Counted from the first letter of the stretch, positions 6,747 through 14,426 are shown. The stretch is DNA of 15,299 nt from an uncultured Collinsella sp. (GCA_937896835.1 CALBOJ010000055.1:1-15299); one strand, 5' to 3'. Numbers and translations: made by a program. Notes: a model not told the origin generated them from the sequence alone.

Positions 6747-7412
6747 ATGCCACGCGAGACCAATGCCGCCAAACGCGAGCGCGCCGTTGAGGTGTGCGAG
6801 CGCCTCAACCGTCGCTATGGCCCGGTTGAGTGCTTTTTGGACCACGAGAATCCCTTTAGGCTGCTCATCGCGGTGCTGCTCTCGGCGCAGACGACCGATG
6901 CACAGGTCAACAAGGTGACGCCGCGGCTGTTTGCCCAGTGGCCCACGCCCGAGGCCATGGCGGGGGCGAGCGTGGCCGATGTGGCCGACACCATTAAGTC
7001 ACTCGGCTTTTATAAGAGCAAGGCCAAGCACGCCGTGGAGGCCGCGCAGATGATCGTTGCCGATTACGGCGGCGAGGTGCCGGCCGACATGAAGGAGCTC
7101 GTCAAGCTACCGGGTGTGGGGCGCAAAACGGCGAACATCGTGCTCAACGTGGGGTTTGGCATTGTCGAGGGCATCGCGGTCGATACGCACGTCAACCGCA
7201 TCGCGCACCGCCTGATGCTGAGCCCCAAGACGCATGCCAAAGAGCCGCTCAAGACCGAGCAAGATCTGCTCAAGATTTTGCCGCACGAGTATTGGGAGTC
7301 GGTCAACCACCAGTGGATCACCTTTGGCCGCGAGATCTGCGACGCTCGCAAACCTAAGTGCGACGAGTGCCCGCTGGCAGATTTGTGCCCCAGCGTGCGC
7401 GTAGCGGGGTAG
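6747..7412 (+). CDS. nth: Endonuclease III (DNA glycosylase/AP lyase)
   Basis: The 221-aa product removes oxidised pyrimidines and cuts the resulting abasic site. The start at 6747 has GAGGAG (6736-6741) 5 nt upstream; an in-frame ATG at 6720 has no such site. Visible motifs: LLSAQTTD (44-51), helix-hairpin-helix LPGVGRKTAN (121-130) with catalytic Lys127, VDTHVNR (145-151) with catalytic Asp146, and the Fe-S loop Cys198-x6-Cys205-x2-Cys208-x5-Cys214. Everything expected is present, in contrast to the MutY-like protein at 830-1735. It is 63 nt after the ABC exporter; a -10-like GACAAT at 6699-6704 may give it a separate promoter. Confidence 0.96.
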   Translation: MPRETNAAKRERAVEVCERLNRRYGPVECFLDHENPFRLLIAVLLSAQTTDAQVNKVTPRLFAQWPTPEAMAGASVADVADTIKSLGFYKSKAKHAVEAAQMIVADYGGEVPADMKELVKLPGVGRKTANIVLNVGFGIVEGIAVDTHVNRIAHRLMLSPKTHAKEPLKTEQDLLKILPHEYWESVNHQWITFGREICDARKPKCDECPLADLCPSVRVAG

Positions 7413-7495
7413 GGCGGAACGCATCTTCGTCTGGCGTTTTTTGCGGGGCTGGGTTTGCCCTTGAGCCGGAGTCCTCTCCATGCGCTACCATGACA

Positions 7496-7544
7496 GACAA
7501 TGTATTTGACGTACGACCCGCCGAGCTTGCCCCGGCGGGCTTTT
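7496..7544 (+). promoter_or_regulatory. mfd leader: -10-like site and terminator-like hairpin
   Basis: CCCGCCG (7517-7523) pairs with CGGCGGG (7533-7539) around a 9-nt loop and is followed by C and TTTT (7541-7544). It lies only 26 nt before the mfd start, so it is either the terminator of nth or an attenuator within the mfd leader. Two -10-like hexamers lie upstream, TACCAT (7486-7491) and GACAAT (7496-7501), neither with a well-spaced -35; TTGAGC (7461-7466) is 19 nt from the first. Confidence 0.45.
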
Positions 7545-7569
7545 GGCGTTGCGATGCCGGAGGAACAGC

Positions 7570-10500
7570 ATGCTCATTCACCGTATAGCCGCGCAGCTCT
7601 ACACTGCCGAGGCGCTGCAGACCGTCGAGGCCGGACTCGATGCCGGCGAGGACGTGACGCTGGCCGTGTCGCAGTCGGGCCGCACGCTTATGGCGGCCGC
7701 CCAGTTTGCGCGCCGTCCGCGCCCGACGGTCTACATTGTGAGTGGCGAGGATGCGGCCGATCGCGCCGCGCGCAGCCTTGCCGCCTACGTGGGCCTGGCG
7801 CACGTGTGCCGTTTTCCCGAGCGCAAGGACTATCCGTGGCGCGAGCAGGCGCCCGACGATGCCGTGGTGGCGCAGCGCTGCGAGGCTCTGGGGCGCATCG
7901 TGCGCGGGGACAACTGCATCATGGTTGCCTCGGCCCGCGCGCTGCTGCGCTGCGTGCCGCCGGTCGAGAGCCACTACTGGGAGTCCACGACCTTTGCGGT
8001 GGGCGAGGAGATTCCTTTTGACGAGGTGCCGCATCGCCTGGTGGGCATGGGCTACACCAATGCCGGCGCCGCTGATGCGCCCGGTCTGTTCCGCATTCAC
8101 GGCGACACCGTCGAGGTGTTCCCCGCACAAGAGAAAGCGCCCGTGCGCATTGAGTTCTTTGGCGACGAGATTGACCGCATCCGCCGCATGGTGAGCTCAA
8201 CGGGGCAGACCATCGGCAACGAGGACAGTATCGAGATCTTCCCGTGCCGCGAGCTGGCGCTTACCGACGAGGCGGTCCACAACATGCATGTGGCGCTCTA
8301 TCGCGCCAGCCAGGACGACAGCAAACTGGCGGCGCTGCTCGAGATGGTGGATGCGCGCATCGTCACGCCCGAGCTCGACCGCTTTTTGCCGGTGATGTAC
8401 GGCCAGACCGTGAGCCCGCTGACACACGTGAGCGGCAAGGCGCTCGTGGTCCTGTCCGAGCCGCGCTCGCTGTTCGACGACTGTCTGCGCGCCTACGAGG
8501 ATATCGAGGCGCGTGCCGGCGAGGCAGGGATTGACCGCCTGGATGGTCTGTACGTGCGTGCCCAACAGCTCGATTTTGGTGCCCAGCAGCGCCTGAACTA
8601 TGTGAGCCTCATCCGTGCCGGTGGTGCGGTGACGGCCGAGCTCAAGATTGAGCAGCCGGCCATTGCGGGCTCGGACAATCGCTTTATGACGCGTATCCAG
8701 GAGGTCGTGGGCAAGCGCTATGCCTGCGTGTTTGCCATCCCCGACCGCGGTGCGCGCGAGTCGATGGAGCTCACCTTTGGCGACGAGGGCATAACCTTTG
8801 AGGAGTCACTGACGGCCGCGCCCGAAAACGCCGGTGTTATCGGTGACCGTGTACGCGTGGCGGCGGCGGATTCTGCCGACCGTGCCGCCCGCCAGGAGGC
8901 CCATGCTTCCATTCGCGAGCGCAAGGCCGACGCGCTTAACGCCCGCTCGCTCGAGGCGGGTGCCGCCCAGGCTGCCGCCGGTGTCGCCGTGCCCACCATC
9001 TCGCGCGGACGCGTGACCTTTGTCGATGCCGCTCTGCCGCAGGGCGTGGTGGTGCCCGATGCCAACCTGGCCGTGTTCTCGATCGCCGACCTCAACGCCC
9101 GCATGGATGCCAATCGCGCGCGCAGCCGCCGCAAGGTTGACATTACGCAGATCACCTTCCCGTTTAAGCCGGGCGACTACGTGGTGCACGCAACGCATGG
9201 CATCGCGCTCTTTAGCGAGATCGCGCGCCAGGAAGTGGGCGGCAAGGAACGCGACTACTTTTTGCTGGAATATGCCGACGGCGACAAGCTCTACGTGCCG
9301 CTCGAGCAGGTCGACCGCATCACGCGCTATGTTGGCCCCGACGGCGACAAGCCGCGCCTGACCAGGCTCAACACCGCCGACTGGACACGTGCCACCAACA
9401 AGGCGCGCAAGAACGCCAAAAAGCTGGCGTTTGACCTGGTCGATTTGTATACGCGTCGCTCGTCGATTACCGGTATCGCCTGCCCGCCCGATACGCCCGA
9501 GCAGATCGAGATGGAGGAGAGCTTCCCCTACGACGAGACGCGCGACCAGCTGGAGGCTATCGCCGACATCAAGGCTGACATGGAGGCGCCCAAGCCCATG
9601 GACCGCCTGCTCTGCGGCGACGTGGGCTTCGGCAAGACCGAGGTCGCCCTGCGCGCGGCCTTTAAGTGCGTGGACTCCGGCCGCCAGGTCATGGTGCTCT
9701 GCCCCACGACCATTCTGGCCCAGCAGCACTACGAGACGTTCTTTGAACGCTTTGCCCCGTTTGGCCTTGAGGTCGAGGTTCTCAGCCGCTTCCGTACGCC
9801 GGCGCAGCAAAAGCGCGCACTCAAGGCGTTTGCCGAGGGCGCGATTGACGTGCTTATCGGCACGCACCGCCTGCTTTCGGCCGATGTGAACCCCAAGAAC
9901 CTGGGCCTGGTGATCATCGACGAGGAGCAGCGTTTTGGCGTGCAGCACAAGGAGCAGCTCAAAAACCTGCGCGAGCAAATCGACGTGCTCACGCTTTCGG
10001 CAACGCCTATTCCGCGAACCATGCAGATGGCCACGAGCGGCGTGCGCGACATGAGCCTGATCACCACGCCGCCGACCGGGCGTCGTCCCGTGATCGTGCA
10101 CGTGGGGGAGTACGACCCCGATGTGGTGAGCGCAGCGATTCGCCTGGAGGTGGGCCGCGGCGGTCAGGTTTACTACGTGTCCAACCGCGTCAAGACCATC
10201 GACGATGCCGTGGCGCGCGTGCACGAGGCCGCGCCCGAGGCGCGCGTGGGCGTGGCGCACGGCAAGATGAGCCCGCGCGAGGTCGAGGACGTGATGATCG
10301 AGTTCGCGACCAAAAAGATCGACGTGCTCATCGCCACGACCATCGTGGAGAGCGGCATCGACAACGCGACCGCCAACACACTGATCATCGAAGACTCGCA
10401 GCGTCTGGGTCTGGCACAGCTTTACCAGCTTAAGGGCCGCGTGGGCCGCTCGGCCACGCAGGCATACGCGTACTTTATGTTCCCCGGCGAGCTGCCACTT

Positions 10501-11202
10501 ACCGAGGAGGCAACGGCACGCCTGACTGCACTTTCCGAGTTCCAGGACCTGGGCAGCGGCATGCGCATCGCCATGCGCGACCTGGAGATCCGCGGCGCCG
10601 GCTCGCTTATGGGCGCCGAGCAGCACGGCAACCTGTCGAGCGTGGGCTTTGACCTGTTTACGCAGATGCTGGGCCAGGCCGTGGCAGAGGCACGCGGTGA
10701 CGACGATGCCGGCGTGGAGGCGACGAGCGTGGGCATTAACCTGCCGGCCGACTACTTCTTGTCCGAGGAGTACCTGCCGGCGGTGGATCAGCGCGTGCTC
10801 GTGTACCGTAAGCTCGCAGCGGCCGAGGACCTGGAGAGCATCGATGAGGTGCAGGAAGAGACCGAGGCCGCGCATGGCGAGCTGCCGTTGGCGGGACTCA
10901 ACCTGTTCAACCGCGCGCGCATCCGTATTCGCGGCGAGCGCCTGGGGCTCGAGAGCGTCACGCTCAGCGGTGGGCGTATCACGTTTTTGGGCGTCGACGT
11001 GCCCAAGAAGGTGGCCTTTGAACTAAAGACCCGCTATGGCGCGGTGAACTTTCCCAAGAGCCGCAAGCTGTCGGTGCCCTACAAGGCGGGCGCCGGTGTG
11101 GGCAGCGGCCTGGGCCGCGGTCTCGACGCCAACGACGAGGCCGGTCCCGTGGCAGCAGCTCTCATGCTGCTGCAGCAGCTGGGTGCCAGCGATGATGAAT
11201 AA
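7570..11202 (+). CDS. mfd: Transcription-repair coupling factor Mfd
   Basis: The 1210-aa product is slightly longer than E. coli and B. subtilis Mfd. It displaces RNA polymerase stalled at DNA damage and recruits UvrA. The start at 7570 has GGAGGA (7559-7564) 5 nt upstream. Domains: UvrB-like N-terminal modules (about 1-500); RNA polymerase-interacting CarD-like domain starting FKPGDYVVHATHG (532-544); RecG-like motor with Walker A GDVGFGKT (683-690, Lys689), DEEQ box (784-787), SATPIPRT (810-817) and GRVGRS (956-961); C-terminal TRCF domain (about 1010-1160). The C-terminal tail is Gly/Asp/Glu-rich. No frameshift or missing motif was seen. It is followed by a PAP2 phosphatase gene 81 nt later. 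Confidence 0.97.
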   Translation: MLIHRIAAQLYTAEALQTVEAGLDAGEDVTLAVSQSGRTLMAAAQFARRPRPTVYIVSGEDAADRAARSLAAYVGLAHVCRFPERKDYPWREQAPDDAVVAQRCEALGRIVRGDNCIMVASARALLRCVPPVESHYWESTTFAVGEEIPFDEVPHRLVGMGYTNAGAADAPGLFRIHGDTVEVFPAQEKAPVRIEFFGDEIDRIRRMVSSTGQTIGNEDSIEIFPCRELALTDEAVHNMHVALYRASQDDSKLAALLEMVDARIVTPELDRFLPVMYGQTVSPLTHVSGKALVVLSEPRSLFDDCLRAYEDIEARAGEAGIDRLDGLYVRAQQLDFGAQQRLNYVSLIRAGGAVTAELKIEQPAIAGSDNRFMTRIQEVVGKRYACVFAIPDRGARESMELTFGDEGITFEESLTAAPENAGVIGDRVRVAAADSADRAARQEAHASIRERKADALNARSLEAGAAQAAAGVAVPTISRGRVTFVDAALPQGVVVPDANLAVFSIADLNARMDANRARSRRKVDITQITFPFKPGDYVVHATHGIALFSEIARQEVGGKERDYFLLEYADGDKLYVPLEQVDRITRYVGPDGDKPRLTRLNTADWTRATNKARKNAKKLAFDLVDLYTRRSSITGIACPPDTPEQIEMEESFPYDETRDQLEAIADIKADMEAPKPMDRLLCGDVGFGKTEVALRAAFKCVDSGRQVMVLCPTTILAQQHYETFFERFAPFGLEVEVLSRFRTPAQQKRALKAFAEGAIDVLIGTHRLLSADVNPKNLGLVIIDEEQRFGVQHKEQLKNLREQIDVLTLSATPIPRTMQMATSGVRDMSLITTPPTGRRPVIVHVGEYDPDVVSAAIRLEVGRGGQVYYVSNRVKTIDDAVARVHEAAPEARVGVAHGKMSPREVEDVMIEFATKKIDVLIATTIVESGIDNATANTLIIEDSQRLGLAQLYQLKGRVGRSATQAYAYFMFPGELPLTEEATARLTALSEFQDLGSGMRIAMRDLEIRGAGSLMGAEQHGNLSSVGFDLFTQMLGQAVAEARGDDDAGVEATSVGINLPADYFLSEEYLPAVDQRVLVYRKLAAAEDLESIDEVQEETEAAHGELPLAGLNLFNRARIRIRGERLGLESVTLSGGRITFLGVDVPKKVAFELKTRYGAVNFPKSRKLSVPYKAGAGVGSGLGRGLDANDEAGPVAAALMLLQQLGASDDE

Positions 11203-11215
11203 CAGGTAGGTGGCT

Positions 11216-11244
11216 TGGCGGGACAAGGATTCTTTGCCCCGCCA
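11216..11244 (+). other. Stem-loop between mfd and the phosphatase gene
   Basis: TGGCGGG (11216-11222) pairs with CCCGCCA (11238-11244), and inside it CAAGG (11224-11228) pairs with CTTTG (11232-11236) with one G-U pair, giving about 12 pairs with one internal mismatch. No T-tract follows, so it is not a standard intrinsic terminator. It could be an RNA processing or leader structure. Confidence 0.45.
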
Positions 11245-11283
11245 CGTTGCAGGTTGAAAACTTCGCCCGATGGAAAGGAAAGC

Positions 11284-12147
11284 ATGTTCGGGTACATCTA
11301 CAAGAAAGACGCCGCCGCTATCGCGGTCGTTCTGTGCCTTTGTCTGGGCGTGGGCAGCTTCTTCGATTACCAGATCTCGAGCGCGCTGTTCAACATCGCC
11401 AGCATGTACGGCCGCTTTATCGAGGCCGCCGGCGAGCTGCCGTTTGAGCTGACGGCGAGCGTCGCAGGCGTTATGCTCGTACGCGCGGTGCGTCCCGACT
11501 CCAGGGGGAGCAAATGGCTCGCCGTGCTGGGCGTTCTGGTCAACGTGGGCCTGGTCGGCTACGAGATCGTTTCGTCCCTGCGGGTTGGCGGCAAACTCAT
11601 CGTGGTTCAGTTGGTGCTGACGTTTGTGCTGGTCATCGCGGCCAACCTCATCGCCTATCGCCTTACGCGCACGACCGAGCCCGACGATCTCACGCGCTGG
11701 GCGTTGATGGTGCTTGCCGTGTGGGTCGCTCAGGCCATTATCCTCAACGTGATCGTCAAGCCGCTGTGGTCGCGCCCGCGCATGCGCGTGATCGAGGTCA
11801 CGCCGGGGCTCAATTTTCAGCCGTGGTGGGTGATCGGCAACCCCGACAAGTGGGCCTATATCGCCGCCGGCGTGATCAAGGACGGCTTTAAGTCGTTTGC
11901 GAGCGGACACACGGCGCACGCGGCGATCGGCCTTATGCTCGCCGGGCTTCCCGCGGCGGCCTTTAAGGAAAAGCCGTCGCGCCGCCGCGTGGTCTTTTGG
12001 GTCGCCGCTGTGGTTGCAGCGCTCGTCGCCTTTGGTCGCATCGTGATCGGCGCACACTTTTTGAGTGACGTGAGCTGCGGCTTTGCCTTGGTGCTGGCGC
12101 TCGAGTGCCTTGCCGCGCGCATTGCCTATCCGGGCGGCGTACAATAG
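11284..12147 (+). CDS. PAP2-family membrane phosphatase
   Basis: The 287-aa product is a multi-span membrane protein with the PAP2 catalytic pattern: Lys159-x6-Arg166 (KPLWSRPRM, where the usual Pro after Arg is Met167), Ser207-Gly208-His209 (usual Pro before Ser is Ala206), and Arg252-x5-His258-x3-Asp262 (GRIVIGAHFLSD). All catalytic residues remain; the changed ones are structural. The start at 11284 has GGAAAGGA (11271-11278) upstream. Hydrophobic segments lie near 9-26, 55-68, 78-97, 106-126, 138-158, 190-200, 212-226, 237-250 and 262-280. Family members dephosphorylate lipid phosphates such as undecaprenyl or phosphatidylglycerol phosphate; the substrate here is not determined. A -10-like TACAAT for the next gene overlaps its stop codon. 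Confidence 0.85.
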   Translation: MFGYIYKKDAAAIAVVLCLCLGVGSFFDYQISSALFNIASMYGRFIEAAGELPFELTASVAGVMLVRAVRPDSRGSKWLAVLGVLVNVGLVGYEIVSSLRVGGKLIVVQLVLTFVLVIAANLIAYRLTRTTEPDDLTRWALMVLAVWVAQAIILNVIVKPLWSRPRMRVIEVTPGLNFQPWWVIGNPDKWAYIAAGVIKDGFKSFASGHTAHAAIGLMLAGLPAAAFKEKPSRRRVVFWVAAVVAALVAFGRIVIGAHFLSDVSCGFALVLALECLAARIAYPGGVQ

Positions 12148-12176
12148 CCCCATCTGAATCATCGGGCTCGTGCCCG
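12140..12176 (+). promoter_or_regulatory. Possible promoter and leader hairpin of the aldolase gene
   Basis: TACAAT (12140-12145, 5 of 6 to the -10 consensus) overlaps the end of the phosphatase gene; no -35 at proper spacing is obvious. A small hairpin CGGGC/GCCCG (12163-12167, 12172-12176) with a TCGT loop would lie in the short leader, 16 nt before the start codon and next to the ribosome binding site GAGAGGA (12181-12187). Confidence 0.35.
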
Positions 12177-12192
12177 GCTAGAGAGGATTACC

Positions 12193-13218
12193 ATGCTCGC
12201 GTTCAACAATGACTATTCTCACGGCGCACATCCGGCAGTGCTGCAGGCGCTCGTCGACACCAATATGGAGCCGCAGCCCGGCTACGGTACCGATGCACAC
12301 ACCGAGCGTGCCAAGCAGCTCATTCGTGAGGCCTGTCAGGTACCCGATGCCGACGTGTTTTTTCTGGTGGGCGGCACACAGGCCAACGCGACGGTGATTG
12401 ACATGCTGCTTGCGCCCTACGAGGGCGTCGTTGCAGCCGAGACCGGCCACGTTGCCTGCCACGAGGCGGGTGCCATCGAGTTTGGCGGCCACAAGGTGCT
12501 TACCATTCCCGGCTACGAGGGCAAGATGCATGCCGAGGATCTCGACAGCTATATCCAGGTGTTTTACGAAAACGAGAGCTACGAGCACACGGTGTTCCCA
12601 GGTGCCGTGTACGTGAGCCTATCGACCGAGTACGGCACGCTGTACTCCGCCGCCGAGCTTGCGGCGATTCATGCGGTGTGCCAGAAGCGCCAGATTCCGC
12701 TGTTTGTGGATGGCGCCCGTCTGGCCTATGCGCTGGCGGCCGATGAGTGCGACATTACCCTGCCCGAGCTGGCGCAGCTGTGCGACGTGTTCTACATTGG
12801 CGGCACCAAGTGCGGCGCGCTTTGCGGCGAGGCCGTGGTGTTTTGCGGCATGCACGCTCCGGCACACCCCATTCCGCGCATTAAGCAGCACGGAGCGCTG
12901 CTGGCCAAGGGCCGTCTGACGGGCGTTCAGTTTGAGGCGCTCTTTACCGACGGCCTGTATTTTGAGATTGGCCGCCAGGCGATTGAGACGGCGCAGGCGC
13001 TTCGTCGCGTGCTGCATGAGCGCGGCTACCAGTTCTTCTTGGAGACGCCCACCAACCAGCAGTTTGTGATTTTGCCCAACGAGGACATGGCCCGCATTCG
13101 CGAGCATGCTTCGATCGAGTACTGGGAAAAGTACGACGAGACCCACACCGTGGTGCGCTTTTGCACCAGCTGGGCCACGACACAGGAGGACATCGACGCG
13201 CTGGCGGCTGTCCTGTAG
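12193..13218 (+). CDS. Low-specificity threonine aldolase-like PLP enzyme
   Basis: The 341-aa product is a fold-type I PLP enzyme of the LtaE group, which cleaves threonine or allo-threonine to glycine and acetaldehyde in the cytoplasm. Visible residues: GGTQAN (60-65) for phosphate binding, His86 (TGHVACHE) stacking on PLP, Asp173 and Arg176 (FVDGARLAYAL), and the Schiff-base Lys206 (YIGGTKCGA). Length matches the family (about 330-350). The start at 12193 has GAGAGGA (12181-12187) 5 nt upstream, and the N-terminus FNNDYSHGAHPAV is typical. Related beta-eliminating lyases of similar size cannot be ruled out, so no symbol is given. It is closed by a strong terminator. Confidence 0.88.
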   Translation: MLAFNNDYSHGAHPAVLQALVDTNMEPQPGYGTDAHTERAKQLIREACQVPDADVFFLVGGTQANATVIDMLLAPYEGVVAAETGHVACHEAGAIEFGGHKVLTIPGYEGKMHAEDLDSYIQVFYENESYEHTVFPGAVYVSLSTEYGTLYSAAELAAIHAVCQKRQIPLFVDGARLAYALAADECDITLPELAQLCDVFYIGGTKCGALCGEAVVFCGMHAPAHPIPRIKQHGALLAKGRLTGVQFEALFTDGLYFEIGRQAIETAQALRRVLHERGYQFFLETPTNQQFVILPNEDMARIREHASIEYWEKYDETHTVVRFCTSWATTQEDIDALAAVL

Positions 13219-13236
13219 GTTGATGTAATGACGAGG

Positions 13237-13280
13237 GGCCGCCTTGCGCCTGGGTTTGGCGCAAGGCGGCCTTTGCTTTT
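13237..13280 (+). terminator. Strong terminator between the aldolase and GNAT genes
   Basis: A perfect 14-bp stem, GGCCGCCTTGCGCC (13237-13250) with its complement at 13258-13271, encloses a 7-nt loop and is followed by TTTGCTTTT (13272-13280). It ends directly at the ribosome binding site of the next gene, so either it serves the aldolase and the next gene depends on read-through or a promoter in 13219-13236, or it is an attenuator. Confidence 0.85.
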
Positions 13281-13292
13281 GAGAGGGGCTGT

Positions 13293-13883
13293 ATGGCCAA
13301 GATGTCCGAGCCGACGATTCGCCTGGCGACGCCCGATGATGCGCCGGCATTGCTTGCCATCTATGAGCCGTATGTGCGCCAGACGGCGATTACCTGCGAA
13401 TACGAGGTGCCGAGCGTTGAGGAGTTCGCCGGGCGCATCGAGCGCACGCTCAAGCGCTATCCGTATCTGGTGATGGAGCTGGACGGGCGTCCGGTAGGTT
13501 ATGCCTATGTGAGTCCGCTCAACAGCCGCGAGGCCTATGACTGGTCGGTTGAGACCTCGATCTACCTGGCGCGCGATGTGCGCCACGGCGGGCTGGGCCG
13601 CAAGCTGCACGATGCGCTCAAGCAATGCCTGGTCGCGATGGGCATCACCAACATGTGCGCGCTCATTGCCGTGCCGCACGACAATGACGACGAGTATCTG
13701 ACGCACAACAGTCAGGATTTCCATGCCCATATGGGCTACCGTTTGGTGGGCGCCTTCGATCGCTGCGCCCAAAAGTTCGGCCGCTGGTACGACATGTGCT
13801 GGATGGAGCTGGTCCTAGCCGAGCGCACACCCAACCAACCCAAGCCGACCTGGTTCCCCGACCTCCCCAAACCTGCCATTTAG
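13293..13883 (+). CDS. GNAT acetyltransferase, phosphinothricin type
   Basis: The 196-aa product resembles the PAT/Bar branch of GNAT enzymes, which move an acetyl group from acetyl-CoA to phosphinothricin, methionine sulfoximine or similar amino compounds. Visible features: IYEPYVRQTAITCEYEVPSV (23-42), GYAYVSP (69-75), YDWSVETSIYL (82-92), the acetyl-CoA loop Arg97-x-x-Gly100-x-Gly102, and the C-terminal FGRWYDMCWMEL (162-173). The start at 13293 has GAGAGGGG (13281-13288) 4 nt upstream; an ATG at 13302 is a weaker alternative. The last 20 residues are Pro-rich. In most genomes such proteins have no herbicide role, so the natural substrate is unknown. Its stop codon lies at the edge of a repeat element, so that element could have provided the last codons. 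Confidence 0.88.
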   Translation: MAKMSEPTIRLATPDDAPALLAIYEPYVRQTAITCEYEVPSVEEFAGRIERTLKRYPYLVMELDGRPVGYAYVSPLNSREAYDWSVETSIYLARDVRHGGLGRKLHDALKQCLVAMGITNMCALIAVPHDNDDEYLTHNSQDFHAHMGYRLVGAFDRCAQKFGRWYDMCWMELVLAERTPNQPKPTWFPDLPKPAI

Positions 13884-14049
13884 GGACAGGTTTATTTTGG
13901 CAGGTTTTATCTGGGCAAACGTTGCAAGCCGCTGCGAAGGATGCGGATACCTTCGCGGCGGCTTTTGTTTTGGGTGTGTATGACCAAGGCGATTGACCTG
14001 CGGATGCAGCAAAGCTCCAGATAAAACCGACCAAACTAGACCTGTCCCT
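13882..14049. repeat. Composite repeat with imperfect 33-bp inverted arms
   Basis: Arms 13882-13914 and 14017-14049 are inverted copies matching at 29 of 33 bases. Both begin with GGGACAGGT and end with GGTTTTATCTGG. The 102-bp interior carries the terminator at 13926-13970. Extra copies of the word TTTGGCAGGTTTT lie in the left arm (13896-13908) and just outside the right arm (14051-14063), and AAACCTGCCA (13869-13878), inside the GNAT gene end, is inverse to TGGCAGGTTT (13898-13907). This looks like a non-autonomous palindromic element. Confidence 0.8.
13926..13970 (+). terminator. Probable terminator of the GNAT gene
   Basis: A 15-bp stem (13926-13940 with 13950-13964, one G-U type pair) with a 9-nt loop is followed by TTTTGTTTT (overlapping from 13963). 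It lies inside the inverted-repeat element 13882-14049, so the element appears to carry or surround the gene's terminator. Confidence 0.75.
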
Positions 14050-14152
14050 TTTTGGCAGGTTTTTGGCTGTCTTGTGGCATCAAATCGCCGCAAGAAGCAC
14101 GGCGTTCGTATGCTATTTTGACCTGAATCGTCCCCTCGGGACGCCTTGCGAG

Positions 14153-14275
14153 CTAAGTGAGTAGACTTTTTGGCGCAGGGCGAGCACAAAGCGCATCTGC
14201 CTTACTAAAACCGCAGGTCACAGAGATGGCTGTTTTGGGTGTGCTCGGCAGATCGCGAAAAGTCTACTCACTTAG
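14153..14275. repeat. 123-bp MITE-like element, 18-bp perfect terminal repeats
   Basis: CTAAGTGAGTAGACTTTT (14153-14170) is perfectly inverted at 14258-14275. The interior has shorter inverse pairs, CGAGCAC/GTGCTCG (14181-14187, 14241-14247) and ATCTGCC/GGCAGAT (14195-14201, 14247-14253), which cannot all form together. If the outer base is excluded, both ends begin and end at TA, as for TA-targeting elements, but no longer target duplication is seen. There is no reading frame inside. Confidence 0.75.
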
Positions 14276-14388
14276 GTTTACGGTGCTGGATATTCTGGAC
14301 AGGAACAGTTGAGCTTGGACGGCGTGCGTTGCCAGGCGATGCTGGCATTTGCGCCATGCTGGTTTGAGATTTTATAAAAACCGCAGGT
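14207..14388. repeat. 12-bp direct repeat AAAACCGCAGGT
   Basis: The word occurs at 14207-14218, inside the 123-bp element, and at 14377-14388, outside it. Reading the minus strand it is ACCTGCGGTTTT. Two copies 170 bp apart in a small non-coding region are suggestive of a shared element fragment or a protein site, but the length is short. Confidence 0.4.
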
Positions 14389-14426
14389 AAAACGTATATT
14401 AGGTGCATTTTGCCTGGTTTGGCGCG

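Larger units (their letters stand above)
13884..14426. other. 543-nt non-coding island of repeats
   Basis: No credible gene lies between the GNAT gene and the GntR gene, which point toward each other. The island contains the composite repeat (to 14049), a CGTCCC-CTC-GGGACG hairpin (14129-14143), a near-perfect CTTGTGGC/GCCGCAAG hairpin (14071-14094), the 123-bp element at 14153-14275, and a 12-bp direct repeat. No clear terminator for the GntR gene is seen on the minus strand. Confidence 0.7.

Noticed and set aside
5139..6845. 568-aa open frame on the minus strand
   Set aside because: Antisense to the ABC exporter, whose ATPase motifs are all intact; no domain seen.
6684..7569. A DNA-repair operon joining nth and mfd
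   Set aside because: The genes are 157 nt apart with a terminator-like hairpin and -10-like sites between them, so a single operon is not supported.
8806..10875. 689-aa open frame on the minus strand
   Set aside because: Antisense to mfd; very His/Arg-rich with no motif, a shadow of GC-biased codons.
11023..12162. 379-aa open frame on the minus strand
   Set aside because: Antisense to the end of mfd and the PAP2 gene; no membrane or catalytic pattern of its own.
13293..13883. GNAT gene as a herbicide or antibiotic resistance gene
   Set aside because: Phosphinothricin-type GNAT proteins are common in chromosomes without such a role, and no mobile resistance context is present.
13884..14426. 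CRISPR array or integration site in the repeat island
   Set aside because: Repeats are inverted and unequal, with no regular direct repeat-spacer spacing, no tRNA end and no integrase.
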